In this document: positions 49,955-61,648 of the stretch, in pieces
Layout of the letters: each line of letters opens with the position of its first letter
Numbering within the stretch: position 1 is the first letter of the stretch
NCBI GenBank assembly: GCA_021209875.1
Contig: JAGYVD010000005.1
Location: 2,170,001-2,234,000 of the forward strand
Origin: Rosellinia necatrix
Lineage: Eukaryota; Ascomycota; Sordariomycetes; Xylariales; Xylariaceae
Length of the DNA: 64,000 bases
Direction of reading: 5' to 3'
The notes under the pieces: generated by a model
The model's input: only the letters and a program-made list of their open reading frames with translations
Databases searched by the model: none
What the model was told of the DNA's origin: nothing
Made by a program: the position numbers and the translations under genes

Positions 49955-50448
49955 GGTTGCTCTCATGTAGGATGACAACAGTGATGTGTGCGTGAACGTG
50001 GCCGGATGCCAGATGAGGAGCTATTGGCTCCCGAGACCCTTGCCTGCTCTGCTCGCTGAAACAAGCAACGCTATTTTCTCCGAACTTGAGGCGTGTCCAC
50101 GTAGGGCTGATGGCCTAAGCCGAACAGGCTAGACTCGAGGGATTGTGCCTCCCTTTGCACAGTAGATTGCAGTAGCTAGCGATAGTTTGTACGGCACCCA
50201 AGACTATTTTGTAACGGCCACGTTCGCGATGCAGACCAAGCAGGAGGAGGTACCTTACCTGGCACCGGTGCGACTCGTGTGCTGTGTTGTGTGTGTTTGT
50301 TGGGCGGGTTTCGGGCAAGGCGAGCCAGTGTGTGGCCCCCCGCTGCGGGTCCACCGTGGACCCATCCCCATGTGCCCCTGTGCCCCCTGTGGCCGTGCCT
50401 GTTTTACCTACGGTAGGGAGCATGCCACCAGCTGTTTACTACCTACGT

Positions 50449-50464
50449 ACCTACCTAGGTAGGT
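50449..50464. repeat. 16-bp perfect palindrome ACCTACCTAGGTAGGT
   Basis: Eight bases followed at once by their reverse complement, in the middle of a cluster of TACCTA words. Confidence 0.9.
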
Positions 50465-52800
50465 GCAAGACCTAGTGTACCCCAGCGACTACCTTACCTA
50501 GACTACGGTACCTGCCTGGCTACCTAGCTATGTTATGTAAGTAGGTGGTAGGTGTGTGCCTGCCTACCGCGCGCGCCTTACCTGAGGTTCTCCAGCCACA
50601 TAACGTGGCACGCTTCCTCCCCCCCAGCTCTCTCAACCCATCTCGCCCGCCTTCTTCGACTGTCCGGGTCGCGCGGTATGACCTGTGTAAGTATGTACCC
50701 TAAACAACCTCCAACAATGCCAACCGGACGCGGCATCGTCACCCACGGTACCTACAGCAGCACTATTGTGATGCAATCTCCCGCTGCACCTATGGCATCT
50801 CGTCCCTCCCAGTAGCAGCAAACAGGTGTTTTGTTTCATAGCCTCGTGCTCTGGCCCCAGTGCATCGTGCCTGCAGGCCTCCTCTCTGTTCCTAGCCCAT
50901 GCACGCGAGGATGGCTAGCTACCGAGGATGGCCACCGATCTGTGCTGCGCTTACAGAAACCTAGATCCCTCTGCCTGCTGTCGCGTGTCACCGACAACAG
51001 CACGAAAGCCATGTCCTCATTGGGCGGCGCCGTTTGCACCGTCGTTCTATTCTGAGAAACCCAATTCGGTCGCTACACGACAGCCTCTTCACAGCATCGA
51101 GGCATCTGGCTTCCACGTTGAGATTGCTGGGACTGCGCCGGGCATTCCAACAAGGGCCGGATACCGACACGCCTCGCGCGCCCGGCTTCTCCCATATGTA
51201 TCTCTCCCCTCGTGCAGGCTCGTAGCAAGCAGGCTGGACAACAGGTTTGTTATTCTTAGATACCTGTGCTGCCGGCGTAGCTGCCGTCTTCAGCTTGCCG
51301 GTTAGCGACCCAGGGGAACACGGGTGCCGGGTCCGATGACCTCACAGCCAAGCAAACGGGCATTTATTGTAGTCACCACGACGCTGCTTGGTGACTTGTC
51401 CGAGTGGACAGGTCATATCCTCATGCCGCCGCGCCTGTATACCAGCTCCCGGGCAGGAGACGTTCTAGGCAAAGGATCCCTCGCCAGCCCCGAACGCGAG
51501 CGTCGATTCGTCCATAGCATAGAGATCCGAGATAATGTGGCCTCTAGCCAAACCACCACATGTAGATACCGTAGCCCCCTCTCCCTCCCTCCCTCTCCGT
51601 CCTCTCCAAGCCAGCGGAGCATAGCGACGATGCTTCGCATTAATGCCCAGTCCAAGACGCCCCGTACCCAAGAGCCCGGACCGCTCACCGCCTTGTTTAC
51701 TTCAGGTGCAGGCGGAGGACCACCCGGTGTCGTCAATCGAATTTAGCCTTGGGTTCTCTAGCTACATATACCCTACTTCTGATTTGATCGGTAATCTGGA
51801 TCGATATTAGGCAGAACCATAACCCGATTCAAGAATGCTCAGGTATCAAAAACGGTTGAGGACCACCGGCACAACCCGATACGTTCAAGGCGAAACAATC
51901 GGCAGCCTGACGTCCGAGCGCTTACAACCGCCAGCGTCACATCGTCCGGATGGCTGGCATACACTTTGGTCAGAGATTGTTGAGCCATGGTGCCCGCCAG
52001 TGATGCAAGTTTTGTTAACTCCATGCATGGCCTACGACCAGGTCCAGCCGTTGATGCAAGGCCAACGCAGCTGAGTGGTGGGCCTATCAAACACGGTTGA
52101 GGGGAGCCGGGGCTAGTTCCCAAAACCGGGCCGTGGTCATGGTTGCATTACGGCTGGCCCAGAGATTTGGGATGGTAGTTTATTCAGTTTATTCACTGGT
52201 CGAATTCCAACGCACTAGTCGAATCTCTACGGTATTCGAGCGCGCGCGACGAGCAATGACATGCGTACATGCGCCTTGCCTCACTTAATCTCATGTCACA
52301 CTTGATACCGCTACTCACCCCCCTTGGATAGCCTTGTCCATGAGGCTTGCATCAGCATATCGTCGGCATACCGTACTATGAGATGAAATGTTGGGCCTCC
52401 GGCAGCATCTGCAGCCTTCATTGGGAGCCTCTCTCTCCACACGACCCCTCCAGATCGTTCGACGGGTGATAGGCAAAAATGGGCTTGTCTCTCGCGGCGG
52501 CGGTGCATCCATCATCTGCATATCCGGGTCCCCCGAGATCTGATGAAATTGAGAGAACCACCGACGACGTTTGTAACCCGTGTGAACTGTCAATCCTATA
52601 GTAGACGTGATTATAAGTCACAAACCAAACAAAAGTGTAAAGATTGGTGATCATCCGTTTTGCTCGGGCAGCAACAGCCAAACAGGCCGGTCGACGATCA
52701 ACCGTCCACCCTTGTCATGTGTTTCGATCACAGCACTGGGTCTGGGTACGAGAGAACAATAAACCAGCGTTGACGGACCTCGTTGCTCAAATCAATAAAT

Positions 52801-52898
52801 GAATGACTGAATGACTGAATGACTGGATGACTGGATGGCTGGACGGCTGGATGGCTGGATGGCTGGGTGGCTAGATGACTGGGTGACTGAATGAATGA
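52801..52898. repeat. 8-bp minisatellite (GACTGAAT / GGCTGGAT)n
   Basis: About twelve 8-bp units. They drift along the array from GACTGAAT through GACTGGAT to GGCTGGAT and back, as expected from local duplication with point changes. Confidence 0.9.
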
Positions 52899-55800
52899 AG
52901 CCTAAGTTGAATCCTTGTTGGGGGGAAGGGAGGGGGGAGGGGGGGTTTGCAAGGCAGCTCAGCAAGATGGGAGCGTGTTCTGGTGGCTTGGCCTGCAACT
53001 ATCGTACGAAGAGGTCAGTGGCCCTGCGGGCCCTATCGCATCTTTGCCTACACCAGACTAGGCCAGCCATTACCGGCATCGTTCCCCTGTTAAGGGTTAA
53101 GCATCATGTTTCCCGTTCGGACCCTGAGTATGGCATACGCAACCCACACCTCTTCGCTTCATTTCCAGTATTTGAGGTTGGGGGTGGTGGCGGGCAGTCC
53201 CCCCATACCTGGGACACACGGGCAAAAAATCTGTAAAGCCGCAGTGGCTTTTGCAGGCATAAGCATCATGTACAAGGATGGGCAGTTCTAGCCAAGTCAA
53301 GTGCGGACTTTTCCCTAATGGCACTCCGCAGACGCATAAGCCAGGTCGATCACAGTTCTTTCATCGACAAGTTGCACGCGCGCGTGTTTCTAGTGTGCAT
53401 ACCGACCTGACCGCCAGTTCACAAGCCCAAGAGGCGTCCTCCCTTCCCGGCAACCGGGCATGAACCGTCTGTCTCTGGGGTCGTCCTCTTGCTGCGTGCA
53501 TTTCTGTCTGAACTAGTGGGCGTGTTGAGACAAAGCTCGTCTTACGGACATTGTATGATCTGTGTTGAGCAAGATGGGCTGAACGTTAGATGAGCCCGCA
53601 CAGACACCGAGTTCAAGAATACGCCCCCCTTCCCCCTCATCCCCTGCCCTGGTTATCCGCATCCGAGGGAACAAAGCCTTGTCCACAACAGGTCAGCGGG
53701 TTTGGCCATCAGACAATATACTTTGTGCCGGAGAAGATGCCGGGCGGGGAATATTTGTAAGAACTCACGAGGGCCAAAGCACCGCCAAACAGTTGGCCTT
53801 TGCGGTTAACGCTCTCCGATCTCACCACCCGCCCGCCTAAAACCATGCGCCGCCCACGCAGACTAGCTAGTTAATCTACATGTAGCTGTCTATACCAGGA
53901 TAGTTGTCGTAGGCGCGCAAACGAGTTGTTCCTGTTAACCCTGCCCCCTTCCTCCCCCCACACACATCCGCAGTACGAACAGCACAGCGAACCGCAAATA
54001 AACCCCCATCGACTTACACTACACTAGCTAGCCCTCGCTACTTATCGCTTTCTTGCTCGCCCTATGCAATCGCGGCGTGGTCGCCAGATGGATGCCGCCG
54101 TGGTCAAGCTCAGCGCACTGCCGGTCGGGCAGTATTGTCAGCAGCCAAGCCATAGCCGCCATGCACATCAGCGGTACTAGTATAGCATGCGGTACTAACA
54201 TAGCATACGGTGCCTAGGGTTGTCGGTTTCATAGTATCCACTAACCAACCAAACAGTTTTTCATGGCAGCCACCGCCACGAGATCTGTTTATGGGGACTT
54301 CTGGAACGCATCGTTCGACTGATGTGACTTTTCCCGAACATCATCCCCTCTGTCTAATAAGCCTTGTGCTGTCACCGTGGTGCAGGATGAGGGCTCATCC
54401 AATGTCTTCAGAGTGAGGACAGCCCTGTGCATAGTGGCACGGCGCAGTGCTTGATCTACCTGCTAAGCCTAATACTCTACGCGCAATATCCTGGTTCCTG
54501 CTGTCGTGTTCAAACTCCAGGGTAGCTCCTTGATGCCTTTCCCGGTGTTACCCTTGTCCAGGCCAGACGACACTCGTGGAGCGGCGCGGTACCTCTTCTC
54601 GTTCTCGTTCGTTTGGTTTCGGCTTCGTTTCCTCGGTTCGCCGCTCCAGTTGCGTCATTAACCCGCCGGTTTACAGTCTCTAGTGTGCCAGCCGGTGAAT
54701 TGTTCTTCTGCGAGCCAATGCATGCTTTCGTGGCCATGTCATCAGCCCCAGTTAACGGCTCGTGGATAAACCGGCTCGTCCTCAGACGTTTGACTCCCAC
54801 CCCGGGGAAAACATGAGGACTGGCGTCCTGAATCCGCATTGTAATGATCGAATCTAGAGTCTGACCGTGAGCTGCCTCTTATGGAGGTCTGTCTCACCGA
54901 CCCCGTTACGTTGTTCGCCGGGTCAGATAGCGTGATGCCATTAGTCTACCTTGGTAATAATGAGTGGTTATGCTCCGTGACAATGCCCTCCCTCCCTCTC
55001 TCTCTCTCTCTCTCTCTCCCCCGACCAAATCTGATAGTACCTGACCGACAGATAATAATAATTGCTGTCTGGACTGCTCGGGTCCACAGTTCAATGTTTG
55101 GATACACACATACATAGTACTATGTATGTATGTATTGTTCTGCGCACCCCCTTCCCCGACCTCCCCTGTTCGTCCGCTTGGACTTCCTCACCTAGTATGT
55201 TATAGATACTTAGGCCCTATCTAGTCCCACATACTTCCTTCCCATCGTGTTGTCCACTGCCTTCTATAGGAATCTCGTTTTAGCTTTTTATTTCCTTTTA
55301 ACGTCGAAAGTACGCTGCACACCCGACGTGGCCCCTCTTGTGACACCCTTCTTCCATAATGGCTCTTAGATTATCATGACTGTGAAAAACGTTCCACTTG
55401 CTGGCGAAAACCCTTGACGGTAACACACAACTAGACTGACGTATTAACCACTCTGGCTACGCCTCGTCGAATGGTTAGCTTTCCAGCAACCTCCTATTGG
55501 CTCCTGTATACCCAATCAACATGAAAGCTTCTCTAGCTATCTAGCGACCACGCTTCACTGATAATCTTGGCTCCCTCTCTGAGTTATTCATCTTCTGCTA
55601 GTATTATTTTCCTGTGATACCCAAGGCTCCTGAACTCGCTCGTTTAACCTCAGATTATTTACACTTCTACCCATCCGGTTTCCCTTCCCACCTCCACCCA
55701 CCTCAGCATTCCTTAGCTAGAAAAAGGTTAGAATCCTAGGCCTTACGATACTTCATTCACGATAGCGTGCCCAGAAGGACCCTCCTCGCCGACGGAGCCA

Positions 55801-55922
55801 CAGCAGGGGAAAAGGAACGAACAACAGGGTTGAAGCCGGCTAGACCAGCGAGACCGTTGACGTTTCTATGAACAGCAGTCCCACCAATTTGATCACGGCC
55901 TTATAGGCGATCTACCGCCATC

Positions 55923-57169
55923 GTGGATATCGCCTCCCTCCTCAAGGCCTCCGACTCAAATGAGTCCTCATTACCCTCATCCCAGCAGAGTCGATCCGCA
56001 TCCGTACCGGCTTCCACGGGCCCGGCGGTCACGACAACGGCATCATACGGGCCTCCATTATACGCAGCACCTCCTCGCCTAGGAGGACTATCCCCAATGG
56101 TGGCGGGAACTGTTAGCAAACGCGGCGTGCCGCCTCACCTGTCAGAAGCCCCGGCGAAAAAACAGAGCAAATGGTCATCGGACGAGGACGCGCTTATCAT
56201 CGATCTTAGAGGGAGCGGGATGAAATGGGAAGACATCTCAAAGCGCCTGCCTGGCCGGAGCGCCATTAGTTGCCGCCTCCACTACCAAAATTACCTCGAG
56301 AGGCGAAGTGAATGGGATGAGGAGCGTAAGAACAAGCTCGCGAGACTATATGAAAGGTAGGCCCCACGAGAGATTAGTCCGCCAGACACCCAAACCCGAT
56401 CGCTACCTGCTCAGCCGGAGAGGAAGGCGAACAAAACTATATAGAGAGTACACTGCGGAATACTGACTCGGAAACTAGGTTTAAACCTGAAATGTGGGCA
56501 AAGGTGGCAGAAGAGATGGCAATACCGTGGCGCGCGGCGGAGGCGATGCACTGGCACCTGGGAGAACAAGACATGGCTCGGCGGGCGGGAGTAACACCCT
56601 TTTCTCTCTCGACGCAGACTCTGGAGACGGCTCACGGGGGCTCGAGGACCTCGTCACGACACGTACACTCGTCATCCCAAGGTGGCGTTCCACGGGAAGC
56701 TAGCCATGGAAGAGGAGGATATAGCCGTGGCACGGCACTCCCGCCGGCGCGACCCCTCGCGTCGCGAAGAGAGAGTCTCCCAACGCATCACCTCCCACCG
56801 CCTTCCGAACATCACGAAGCCGCTTATGGATACTCTCATGCACACAGTGGCGGACACCTCGCGCCTATCCATATCCAGAATCCACCGCCACGGCCGGGGA
56901 TGTTACCGAGCGTCGCCGAACTTACTACTGGTGTTAGTCCGTACAGCACACCCGCCTACTCGGTAGGAGTTCCCAGCGCGAGCCCCGTCCATAGCACCAC
57001 GGCGAGCCCCGTGCCGTACATGCCACCGCTGGGCTACCCCCCCCTCGAACCGGCATTAGGTGTTTCGAAAAGACGGAGGAGCCCCGATGGCCCACCTTAC
57101 GAAACGAGTAGACGTAGGCATCTCGAGCCACCAATGGAGCCGTACGAGCATCCACATTCTAGACGATGA
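55923..57169 (+). CDS. Two-repeat SANT/Myb-like DNA-binding protein, start codon unresolved
   Basis: Two exons, 55923..56356 and 56479..57169, with a 122-nt intron (GTAGGC...ACTAG, branch CTGAC); 374 residues if translation begins at the GTG of 55923. The first SANT repeat (about 82-126) shows KWSSDEDALIIDLRGSGMKW and RSAISCRLHYQNYL. A second, weaker repeat crosses the intron (EWDEERKNKLARLYE, RFKPEMWAKVAEEM, AAEAMHWHLGE). The rest is Ser/Pro/His/Tyr-rich and disordered, ending in Arg-rich patches. It should be a nuclear transcription or chromatin protein; targets are unknown. The N-terminus reads VDIASLLKASDS in an open frame, yet no ATG precedes it after the stop at 55890. The first in-frame ATG is 56097 (316 residues, both repeats kept). 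An unseen 5' exon using the TATAG acceptor at 55905-55906 is the main alternative. Confidence 0.85.
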
Positions 57170-58864
57170 CCGCGAGAAGGGCATCGAAAGGTTGTATTGT
57201 AAGAATTTGGCTGGGGGAAGACCAGGAGGCACTAGAGCGCAATACAGACGAGGATTTGAATTTCGGAGGCGTTCACGAGGCCGGGAAAAAAAGACAGGAT
57301 TGAGGTCCCATCATTATAACAACAGCACCGGCATATACCACCTTGATTCCTCGCCCTACGGGTAACCTACACACGACTAGCACATCACATCACGGCGTTA
57401 AACCCGCGGGCGTCGTACATTTCGGCGAGTCCGCCTGGTATTAGGCTGACTACAAGGGCGATAAAACACGAGGGGCCTGGGAAACTGCATCGGACCGGAG
57501 TAAGCATTCTTCTGCGCATGGCATCGTTATTACATCACCACCGGCGACTTGGTATAAAAGGGGCGGGATGGCGAGGAACTACGAATCTTTCAGTCGGCAA
57601 CCACACCGAATACAAGAACCTTCATTTCGCGCATCGTTTTCTTTTACGAGGGATGGGTATTTCGTGTGCTTTTCACGGGTTGCCGTTCTTGCCGTCCTAC
57701 GATTCCCGTTTCCGTCATCACAGCCAACTGCGACGACGTACCCAAACGAACGCCCTTCATCACAGCAACGGACCTGCAGCTTGCAGAAAAGTACGACAGA
57801 CACCAGAGGGAATGAGATCGAGAAAAAAAAACAAAAGCACCAAACCCCCTATAAAAAAAAACCAAGCAAAAGCAACAAATCTTAAGTCACTGCATAATAA
57901 AATAAAATAAAAAATTTTCTCTCCCAAGGAGTCTAGGAGGCTGGTTTGGTGGTTGGCGGGGAATATTCGGACGGGGGGCCATGCAGCAAGCTGAGAACAA
58001 GGGGTGGCTTTTTTTTTTTCTTAACGCTTCCTCTCTTCTGTTTTTTTTTTTTTTAGGCGTCATCAGGCATCGAGGGAGAGCCCGGCAATGTGGTTGTTTC
58101 ATTTACGATACTACATGGTGTCACATCCAGGGATCCGGAGAAAAAAAAAATAACATTCCTCTTCAAATTGTCGGGAACCACGGAAGCGAGCCGAGTCGAA
58201 ACAAGGCTTGGCTTCCTACTTTATTTTATTTTCTTCTCCGTCCCACCCAGTTTTGTTGTTTCATCTTTTTCACCAAGTCTACCCCGGGATTTATCTTGAT
58301 TGTGATAGACTGTCGAGGGCGTTTCCCTCTTGCTTAAGCGTAATGAGTTCTGGATTTTGGGAGGGGGAGTCTATTTTACTTTTGATTGATCATGTCTTCT
58401 GGGTGGGGGGTGTGTCGTTACAGAAAGGCAAGCCAAGGGATAAATAAGGCGAAAGGGCAGGAAAGCAAGCAAGTCAAGGAAGGCAAGGGAAGAAAGCGTA
58501 GGAAAAAAAAAAAACATGTACATTAAACAGATGAGTCAAATCACGGTATACGCCGAACCCGAGTACGATTGATGCCTCTCTCTTTTTCTTTGGTTCTAGG
58601 CACGCTCTCAATTGTCCCTCCCCCCCTGCGTCTCTCTCTTTTTTTTTCCGATTCCTGTAGGACTGCTACATCCCTCGTTGCTGCGTGGAGGCCCAAACTT
58701 GCGCATGTAAGATCTGGGGATCTACAACACATAAAAAAAGCGCCCCTAGGTGGTCACCCACCCCCCCTGCTCTGGGAGTGCGGTAGTGTGGTGTGGGACA
58801 TTAAACACCCTCGACTGCCGCCATCGTCGAGGGGGGGGGGCGCGACGAGGGGTGGTCGAATCGT
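57170..58864. other. Intergenic region between convergent genes
   Basis: This 1.7-kb gap contains 3' ends only. It is rich in A and T homopolymers (57820-57915, 58008-58055, 58140-58150, 58500-58515). No gene is recognised. Confidence 0.55.
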
Positions 58865-59980
58865 CTAAACTACGGCTTCCCTTCCCCGTGGTGGTGGTGG
58901 GTGACCCCCTATCACCCACCAATTGTCCCTCTCGTACCCGCTCTCCAGGACCCTGCCCCCAGCCGCGCGCATGTCCTCCTCGAGCTCGCCTTCGCGATAC
59001 AGGTGATAGAACCTTTCGTACCTCGCGTCACCCTCACCCTCGCCCTTGTCTTTACCCTTGCCCTTGTCCTTCCTGCTACTGCCCTGCGCCTGCGACCCTG
59101 ACCCCGACCCCGACCCCGACTGTGACTGCGACTGCGACTGCGACTGCGATTGCGTCTGCGTCTGCGTCCGCTGACCGGCCTTCGTGACCCAGGGGACGAG
59201 CTGGTCCTGCTCCGAGGTCGCATCCCAGCCGCGGCGGCTCGCGCGCTGCTCGAGGGCCCAGACGTAGACGAGCACCTGGCCGCCGTCCTCACGCACGCAC
59301 TCGAGCAGGCCGCGGAGGGCGTCGACGCGGCGGGCGCGCGTCGACAGGTGGTGGACGACGGCGATGCAGAGCGCGAAGTCGGCCGCACGCCGGCGGAAGG
59401 GCAGCGCGAGCCCGTCCGCCACGGCGACGTCGAAGCCGCGCCGGCGCGCGATGCCCACGAGCGACGGGCTACGGTCCGATCCCACGATATGCACGTCCCC
59501 TACTCCTCCTCCTCCACCACCACCACCACCACCACCACCACCTCCTCCTCCTCCTCCTCCTCCCGCTGCTGCCGCTGCCGCTGCCACAGCTGCGGCTGCG
59601 GCTCCTTGCCGTACGCCTAGGTACTTCCCGTTACCGCAGCCGACGTCCAGGCCGATGGAGCCCGGGGCGACGCGCTCGCGCAGGAACGACGCGACGAACG
59701 GCCACGGCTTGTGCCGCGTCGAGCTGAAGTGGCCTGCGATCGACTCGTACACGCTGTGCACGTGCTCGTCCTCGTACGCCTCGGGGCACCGCGCCGCCGC
59801 CTCGCGGACGGCGTTGGGTTTCACGGCTGCTGCGGTGCTAGTGGGGAGAAGGGGAAGGGGAGAGGTAGGAGGAGAAGGAGGAGGAGGGGGGGCCGCGGGC
59901 ATTTTCGCATCGGCAGGCTCCGCATCATGCGAGTCTGTGGGACACGACGACGGCGGCGGCGGCGGCGGCGGCGGCGACAT
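58865..59980 (-). CDS. TRM9: tRNA wobble-uridine methyltransferase TRM9 with low-complexity insertions
   Basis: A single exon of 371 residues. Trm9, with Trm112, uses S-adenosylmethionine to finish mcm5U/mcm5s2U at the wobble base of certain tRNAs. Seen: a Pro-rich start (two Pro runs); then VHSVYESIAGHFSSTRHKPWPFV; SAM motif I GLDVGCGNGKYLGV (about 110-123); IVGSDRS; VADGLALPF; CIAVVHHLSTRARRVDALR; LVYVWALEQRASRRGWD; DQLVPWV; and the end RFYHLYREGELEEDMR with YERDNWWVIGG. Two insertions are unusual: Ala plus 20 Gly between motif I and motif II, and a Gln-Thr/Gln-Ser/Gly-Ser run followed by a Lys-Gly-rich stretch after PWV. The second is at a loop that also varies in other fungi. A second Met (59902) would drop the first Pro run. 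Antisense frames here are by-products. Confidence 0.93.
   Translation of the reverse strand: MSPPPPPPPPSSCPTDSHDAEPADAKMPAAPPPPPSPPTSPLPLLPTSTAAAVKPNAVREAAARCPEAYEDEHVHSVYESIAGHFSSTRHKPWPFVASFLRERVAPGSIGLDVGCGNGKYLGVRQGAAAAAVAAAAAAAGGGGGGGGGGGGGGGGGGGGVGDVHIVGSDRSPSLVGIARRRGFDVAVADGLALPFRRRAADFALCIAVVHHLSTRARRVDALRGLLECVREDGGQVLVYVWALEQRASRRGWDATSEQDQLVPWVTKAGQRTQTQTQSQSQSQSQSQSGSGSGSGSQAQGSSRKDKGKGKDKGEGEGDARYERFYHLYREGELEEDMRAAGGRVLESGYERDNWWVIGGHPPPPRGREAVV
59093..59170 (-). repeat. Coding repeat for Gln-Thr, Gln-Ser and Gly-Ser dipeptides
   Basis: Hexanucleotide steps of the form CGCAGT/CGGGGT-like codon pairs in the TRM9 frame give alternating Gln/Thr, Gln/Ser and Gly/Ser. Confidence 0.9.
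59504..59563 (-). repeat. GGA/GGT repeat coding for 20 Gly in TRM9
   Basis: Twenty glycine codons in blocks: seven GGA, nine GGT, four GGA in the sense direction. Pure blocks of one codon point to replication slippage. It follows an Ala-rich stretch. Confidence 0.93.
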
Positions 59981-61648
59981 GGTCTCTTATCTGCGTGCCG
60001 TTGTACCGGATGGACCGGTGTGGGATAGAATAAAATAAAACCCTGACCGAGTCACGAGAGAGAGGTCTGGCTCTTGGCCCGTCTATGGGCGACGGCCGGG
60101 TTCGGCGGCCGTGTGCTACAGTAAACTCTCACACCGAAATCCCGTCTTGCCCTACCTGCCTCTTCCTCTTCCTGATCGCTCGCCCAGGGTGGGCTGGGGT
60201 TGGCCAAGCGCCGTAGAGAATGCTGTTTGAAACTGTGCCACCCCTTGGATATCGCTGAATCTCACTTTGTATTACCCCCCTTCAAGCAGGCAGGATGCGC
60301 AGAAAGCGTTTAGTTTAGTGTGGTTGTAGTCGAGGTAAGGTTGTCACTTTGTCCCCCGTCTCTCTATCCTTGTGAAATTGGAAGATCTGATCCGAAAATG
60401 GCCTCCCCCATGTAAAGTTTCAAGGTTAGTAATCCTGGGCGGGCCGTCCCGTTCATGTAAAAAAAAAAAAAAAAGTCCCGTTCGTAAAAAGTCCCCCTCC
60501 CTCGCGTAAATACGATGTAGAGTAATGATAGGTAATAATAGAAACAGTAAATTGCGAATCCAGCACCTATTTCCCTGCTCAGCCTATCTTTGCTCCTCGA
60601 GAAAACAAACTTGACTTGCTTGCTTGCTTGCAGGTACACACACACATACACACGCTCTCTCTCTCTCTCTCTCTCTCGCCAGACCGGACGGACGGGCAGA
60701 TGGAGACGCCCAGATCCGGGGATCAATCAGAGAAGAGGTCGGTGTGGTAAGATGCGTGCTCGCTTGCGTAGACAGATCGGGCAGCGTAGTATCAGTCACG
60801 TCCCATTCGCTAAAGCAATGCTAGAGCGATCGGGTCCGATGGCGACGCCTTGCCCGCGTGCTGTCTCAGATGGCGGTCGCGCGACCACACCTCACACCAC
60901 CCGCGCTCGCTTGTCCCAGATCCTGGGGTCGAGTTGGGCAGCAGTTCTCCCACGCGATGCCCTCCCCCCTTTTTTTTTTCTTGGCTTTTGGCTAGCGGGT
61001 AGCGCTCTACGGACTCTGCACGTATGTTGAGTGTGAGTGCCCAAGGCCGAATGTTTGAGCGTCGTCCAGGTATGCGCTCACCGGTCGCTCTGGATGCGAT
61101 CGTTGTAGTATATGTCGCTTTATGGGATTTATGCGAAGGGGGGTTAATTAGGGGGGTTGATTAGGGGGGTTGATTAGGGTGGTTGATTAGGGTGGTTGAT
61201 TAGGGTGGTTGATTAGGGTGGTTTATGTGGATAGTTCAAGGCGTGGCGATGGGGTTTTTTGTGGAGGTGGATCTCATTGGCGTACATAAGTACAATAGGT
61301 ACCTTACTTACAACTTAAACTTACAACTTAGATTGTAGATAAATCATCCACACTCAAGTTAGCTCGCTTCTCAAAACTAGAAGGAAAGTAATTGTGAATA
61401 TTGCTAGGTAAAACTACGGTGGGGTAGAACTACGGTGGGTTAATGTACGCCGACTTGGGATAAACTAAATATTAGAACGAACTGGCATTGGAATGATGTT
61501 ATGTAGTATCCCTTGAACTCGGATGTTCGGTCATCATAGCACGGCGGCGGGTGATCTTTGTTCAACCAATTCCCCGACCAGAGGCTATAGTATGCTTGTA
61601 TAGTTAACTCATAATTCATCCCATCATTCTTCTCATGCCTGTAGACGG
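59981..61648. other. Intergenic: TRM9 upstream region and 3' end of aldo-keto reductase
   Basis: The TRM9 promoter lies at the left (minus strand, upstream is rightwards). A15 and CT runs occur near 60460 and 60655, and a 13-bp tandem repeat at 61142-61219. No gene is recognised. Confidence 0.55.
61142..61219. repeat. 13-bp tandem repeat GGTTGATTAGGGT, six units
   Basis: Six contiguous 13-bp units. The last four are identical, unit 2 differs by one base and unit 1 by two. Each carries TTAGGG, the fungal telomere hexamer, but in a longer period, so it is not telomeric DNA as such. Confidence 0.93.

Larger units (their letters stand above)
49955..55922. other. Gene-free 6 kb region
   Basis: Apart from the promoters at both ends, it holds TACCTA words (50410-50570), a 16-bp perfect palindrome at 50449, an 8-bp minisatellite at 52801-52898 and CT runs near 54990. 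Open frames are short and overlap on both strands. No transposon feature is seen. Confidence 0.5.

Noticed and set aside
59364..60038. Plus-strand frame of 224 codons opposite TRM9
   Set aside because: Poly-Pro and poly-Ala from the complement of glycine and alanine codons; TRM9 is certain on the other strand.
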